Source: Scolanthus callimorphus
Lineage: Eukaryota; Cnidaria; Anthozoa; Actiniaria; Edwardsiidae
Length of the DNA: 64,000 nt
Assembly (NCBI GenBank): GCA_033964015.1
Contig: CM066923.1
Location: forward strand, 9,103,978 to 9,167,977
Direction: 5' to 3'
A program made the translations under genes and the position numbers. This document shows, in pieces, positions 59,818 to 64,000 of this stretch. The notes under the pieces are model-generated. The model was not told the DNA's origin, searched no databases, and saw only the letters and a program-made list of their open reading frames with translations. How positions within the stretch are numbered: the stretch's first letter is position 1; the number at the start of each line of letters is the position of its first letter.

Positions 59818-62800
59818 ATGGCGGAATACTTGGCGTCCATTTTTGGCACCGAAAAAGACAAGTAAGCCACCGAGAAATTTGCTTATTATAGCCTACAAAT
59901 CCTTAGATTTCGTAGATCAACAGTAGGAATACCTTATTTCGTGATTACTTGGTAATATAATGCAAAGATTTAGCAAAAATATCCCCATTGTGTCACCCGC
60001 TCGACGATGGCGGTAGCACATGTGCTGATTTTTACACATCCATTGATTGTCGTGCTCGATTTCTTCTATACTTTGAATGGAAAACTGCGCATCGCAATTT
60101 TTGTCTTGCGAAATATTGAACCTCTGGCCTGTCCAAAATCTAGCAAAATTCAAGTGTTGCTTAAAACTTTAGGTTTAGCTTGAAAGTTGTTACCGATCCT
60201 TGTTAATTTTTTATGGTTATATTCTCGGTGAACTCTGTTTCAGAATCAAAGCCCATGGTGTTTCACATATTATAATTTCGTTGTATTTATAAGTTAAAGA
60301 GACACCACACCACAAGCTGCAAAACATAATTCACAACGTGCAACCTTTAATAAAACAGGCTTTGGAGATTTGATTCAGTGTCAGCTGTTTTCATAGCATT
60401 TTACATCAAGATTTTTATATCATTGTTTAGAGTAAACTGTTCCTTTTACTTCAAAATTGGTGCCTGTCGCCATGGAGACCGATGCTCCCGACTTCACAAC
60501 AGACCGACATTCAGTCAGGTAAAGAGAGAGCATTACAACTTTATTAGCAGTGTACATGAATATCATCACATTTCAGTATATTATACAACTGTGAAGCATA
60601 ATCTCCTAGACTTATTTTCTGCCATTGCAACAAGCAGCAGAAGCTATGGTGGTTCTTTCTCTGAACACAGTTCCATAAACTTATTATAGAACTCTTGAGT
60701 ACTGACGGCTGAAAGCATGAAAAGTGGCAATGCCCTACAAATGTGTATCGAACTGGTATTTTCTATCCCAAGTGACATAAAAAGTTTTCATAGTACCAGT
60801 ACCGTATTTACCCGTATATAAGACACACTTTTTTCACTCCAAAATGAGCCTCAAAAACGTGATGCGTATTATACACGGAACATCGCTTTTGGGAATTTGC
60901 ATAACAACAAATACAAAAGATCCTTTACAAATTAGCTGATTCATGGTTGTGTGGTTCGGTTTCCAATAATAAAGCTAGGATTTCGATCTGTGAAACTTGC
61001 CAGGAGGCGTTGGAGGCTGTTTTTATTGCAAAAATCTCGGAGTTCGTAGTCGCGAGCGCCATTTTGGGTTTTGTCACTCTGCCCAGGAGGCACGTCCAAA
61101 AATCCAAGCTGGCGCTCGTCGGCACTCGCGACTACGAACTCCGGGATTTTTGCGATAAAATCAGCCTGTAAACACCTGCTAGAAGGCTACAATGCATAGA
61201 AATATTAGCACAACTATTTAAATTTTGCGTGAAATCGTGTTTACCACAAGATTTATCTCAAACAAACAAAATAAAATGAAGAAACAGTTGGAATATTTTA
61301 CTCATCTGTTCGTGGCGTAAAACATTTGCCATCATGTTTATATTGTCATTTTCCATTTACTGCCAGTCTATTTCTCATGCGATTTCTTTATGGAAGTGCT
61401 GTTGCACGAAATACAAATTGAAAATCTTTAGAAATTGATTTTTTGCCAAAACGACCTCAAAATTCAAGGTGTGTCTTATATACGGGTGCGTCTTATATAG
61501 GGGTAAATACGGTAGTTCTAAAATCCAGTACCTTAAACATACCTCTTTACATTTTTATGGCCAAGTGAAAAAAAGTACCCTCCTTAGATAATTCAAACCA
61601 ATCTTCCTGAGCTGGTATGTTTCAATGGGCTCGGCCTGAAACATAATGTTGCTGTAAATACTCTTTGTTTGCACAGACGATTCTTCTACAGAATATGTAT
61701 CAGAACCCTCAAAGTGCTGCTCAAGTAGCTGATGGAACAAGTAAGTTTGATGTGCTGTTCCAAATCAAAACACTGTTATGCTACAGTTTGCATGACTCCA
61801 AACAATATTGATTCAGTGGACAATTCCAGTTTTTCTTCCTGCTTGTGCTACCTACATGGTAACTAGCTATTGAAGGGTATTTGGAAAGCATATTGTAAAA
61901 AACATGCACGCTGCATCCTGGTAGTTGTAGTACATGTCAATCACATTTTAAACTGTGTTACATGCACTTATAGATGGAATAGTCCCTTCAGATCATTCTC
62001 TTGTAACAGACTGACAAGTCAGAATACAAAAGATGTTGAATAAAATGTGGCTTTTTTGTTTTCTCAGGTAGTGCTATATCTGATGTTGAAGCACAGGAAC
62101 ATTACGACAAATTTTTTGAGGTAGGGTCCTGACTTAATCTGTTCCAAGCCATTCTCGTACCCAGAGCTCCCTGGTTCATCACCTTGCGGCATAGGCTGCG
62201 GCATAGGCTCTGTAACAGTCATTTGAGAGGCTTCACTGATTGGCTGATTTTGAACACTGGTGCATGCGAAGAAAGTTTTATATCAAATGTTGCACATTTA
62301 TCAGTGACTATCAAGAGCCTCACCTGCATGGTTCAAGAATTGTTCCAAGCAATGTGTAATGTACTGTGCTCTAATTGCTGTCTGTTTTATTTTCAGGACA
62401 TCTTCTTAGAACTGGAAGAGAAGGTATGACCAAAGCTTTCAAAGTGTTGCACAGAATAGACCTCTTTACCTTGGGGCTAATGTTGTCCCATTTCAGATCA
62501 CCTGACATTCATTTGAATATTCTTTCTTTGTTTGGGTTGCTTCCATATTCATATAGCCTTTGGTGTGTAGCAGAAAAACAAAGAAGGTAAAGAGGTCTAT
62601 TGTGCTCAGAATCATTGACTAGCTGGTAGTGGAATTTTGCCCTCGATTTCCACTGTAATTTTGACTGTTGTTGCTGTTTGTTTCTGTCTTTTTATCAAGT
62701 ATGGTGAGATAGAGGAAATGAATGTCTGTGACAACCTTGGTGACCATCTAGTCGGCAATGTCTATGTCAAGTTTAGATATGAAGAGGATGCAGAGAAAGC

Positions 62801-63209
62801 TGTTAATGACCTAAATAACAGATGGTACAATGGTAAGATTAATATAAAAACTGTACTTCGTCTACCAAATAAACTACTGGAAATTACAGTCCAGTTGCCA
62901 CTCTCATATAACATACTGTCCTTTCTTCTAATTTCCTTGGTGCAAGGAACATTTAGATTTTGCTAATCTCAGACTTTTATCAATCTGTTCACTTTCTAGG
63001 TCAGCCCATCTATGCTGAGCTTTCTCCTGTCACAGACTTTAGGTATGTAATTTCCCTCATTGCAATATAGTACTAATTATTATTAGGGGGGAGGGGGCAG
63101 AGCAGAAATGAGGCTTTCACAAGTTTCTTCATATTAAATGGAAAAAAAAATCAAATTTTTTTACTCATTTGCATTTTAGGGAGGCTTGCTGCAGACAGTA
63201 TGAAATGGG
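59818..63209 (+). CDS. U2AF1: U2AF1, U2 snRNP auxiliary factor 35-kDa subunit (3' partial, 8 exons)
   Basis: U2AF35 recognises the AG of the 3' splice site with U2AF65. Exons: 59818-59861, 60431-60518, 61677-61740, 62068-62120, 62397-62423, 62700-62832, 63000-63042, 63180-63209. All phases join and the gene continues past the right edge. Sequence: [15 protein letters not shown] (identical to the human start as known for the family), CCCH zinc finger [20 protein letters not shown], the UHM-type RRM with [20 protein letters not shown] and [20 protein letters not shown], then [12 protein letters not shown] opening the second zinc finger. The third exon has a single 64-nt form ([20 protein letters not shown]); no duplicated alternative exon is seen in the flanking introns. 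Exon layout matches the vertebrate gene. Confidence 0.96.
60800..61514. mobile_element. TIR element, TACCRTATTTACCCGTATAT family, copy 2
   Basis: Ends TACCGTATTTACCCGTATAT and GGGTAAATACGGTA with TA at each border. It has the same order of internal blocks as 54600-55305, including the GGAGTTCGTAGTCGCGAGCG inverted pair, and is of almost equal length (715 versus 706 bp). It lies in U2AF1 intron 2. Confidence 0.82.
62155..62345. repeat. CCCAGAGCTCC-family MITE fragment
   Basis: CCATTCTCGTACCCAGAGCT at the left and CACTGATTGGCTGATTTTGA inside match the intact copy at 12464-12671. The right end is degraded (GAGCCTCACCTGCATGGTTC). It lies in U2AF1 intron 4. Confidence 0.65.
62449..62605. mobile_element. 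Short TIR element, GCACAGAATAGACCTCTTTA ends
   Basis: GCACAGAATAGACCTCTTTA and the complement of TAAAGAGGTCTATTGTGC form inverted ends of a 157-bp element in U2AF1 intron 5. Confidence 0.7.
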
Positions 63210-64000
63210 GTAAGTATTGTTTTCCTTTGTCAAATATTCTTTGTTTAGAACATTTACATTAAATTAAAAACATAATTTGTTTGAGAATGTCAACATAAGG
63301 TCAGTATACACTGCTTTAAATGCGGTACAGTTCACAAGAATTATTAAGAATTAAAGTAATCATTTTAAGTTTGTTGTAACCTTTCAAATGCCTGATATGC
63401 ACATATTTGGGGCATTTAAGTTTGTTTAGCAGATGCAGTTGAATTGCAAATTGATGGTTTTTAAGCCATTGCCAAAGTTCAAAATGTATAGCAAAAGCTA
63501 TTTAAATCTTACATTAAAATGCCTATAAATTGCAAAAGTGTGACTGGCCTTGTTAGTAGGCCAGATCTTGAAACAAGCATATAACAAATCCCCTGTATCC
63601 AAACTCACCCCATCCAGCTGATTTCACCTCAAGGTGCGCAAAAGATTGTTTGTCAAAAATGAAACGTTCATATGTACAGCGAGAGTTACCCAAATTTTTG
63701 CAGTTCTGGGAAGCAATAACTAGATTTAATCATCTTACAAGTCCAACCCAGTGTTACATTTGACATAAGGCACGATTTTCTGAGGTGGAACATTTTTATG
63801 CTCAATTGCAATATTTTTTTTGGAATCTGCTTGGAATGCTACGTGATGCAACAAAAAGTGTTCTGATTGGCTAATTTTGGAGCCAGATATCAGCTGGATG
63901 GCACAGGTCCAGATTTGTAGCATACTTGTATATAAAATACAACCAGCTGACTTGCTTGATCCTGACTCTTATGCAGTGAATGCACACGAGGTGGTTTTTG
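63210..64000. other. U2AF1 intron 8 (start), no exon seen
   Basis: The donor GTAAGT follows ATGGG at 63209. The rest of the window is AT-rich with no frame encoding the expected CTRGGFCNFMHL continuation, so the next exon lies to the right. Bases 63617-63710 resemble 19545-19635. Confidence 0.5.

Overview
The window is animal nuclear DNA, AT-rich, with intron-rich genes, GT-AG introns and a very dense load of short inverted-repeat transposons. Protein resemblance is roughly half-identical to human in the genes recognised, and the repeat style (many terminal-inverted-repeat elements, a tRNA-derived SINE, a jockey/CR1-like LINE) fits an anthozoan cnidarian, most likely a stony coral. That taxonomic call is inference.

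Layout. (1) 1200-17543, minus: nicastrin (gamma-secretase subunit), 19 exons traced, running off the left edge at its transmembrane end. (2) 17544-17827: compact divergent promoter. (3) 17828-18946, plus: XRCC2 (RAD51 paralogue), two exons. (4) 20116-22441, minus: SDHC (succinate dehydrogenase cytochrome b subunit), six exons, complete. (5) 22442-25452: intergenic, filled with inverted-repeat elements. (6) 25453-56019, minus: SMC6 (SMC5/6 complex ATPase), 28 exons with consistent reading phase throughout, predicting 1122 residues; its introns hold most of the repeats. (7) 56020-59817: intergenic, largely one 5'-truncated but open LINE. (8) 59818-beyond 64000, plus: U2AF1 (splicing factor U2AF35), eight exons traced.

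The genes are housekeeping and do not form one pathway, although XRCC2 and SMC6 both act in homologous-recombination repair. The start codons of XRCC2, SDHC and U2AF1 are embedded in the same YY1-like string, ATCCAAGATGGCG.

The most unusual structure is a roughly 4.86-kb tandem array of about 59-bp units that fills 92% of SMC6 intron 24 and begins exactly at the exon 24 splice donor, so the native 5' splice site is itself part of the repeat unit. Other notable items: a 2088-bp CACTA-type element whose target site is preserved in the flanking tandem repeat and which carries its own TATA promoter-like segment; a 1771-bp near-perfect hairpin in a nicastrin intron; twin 1030-bp TTAA-flanked elements; and single-base frameshifts in XRCC2 and nicastrin, both at A/T homopolymers in otherwise conserved exons, which look more like consensus errors than pseudogenes.
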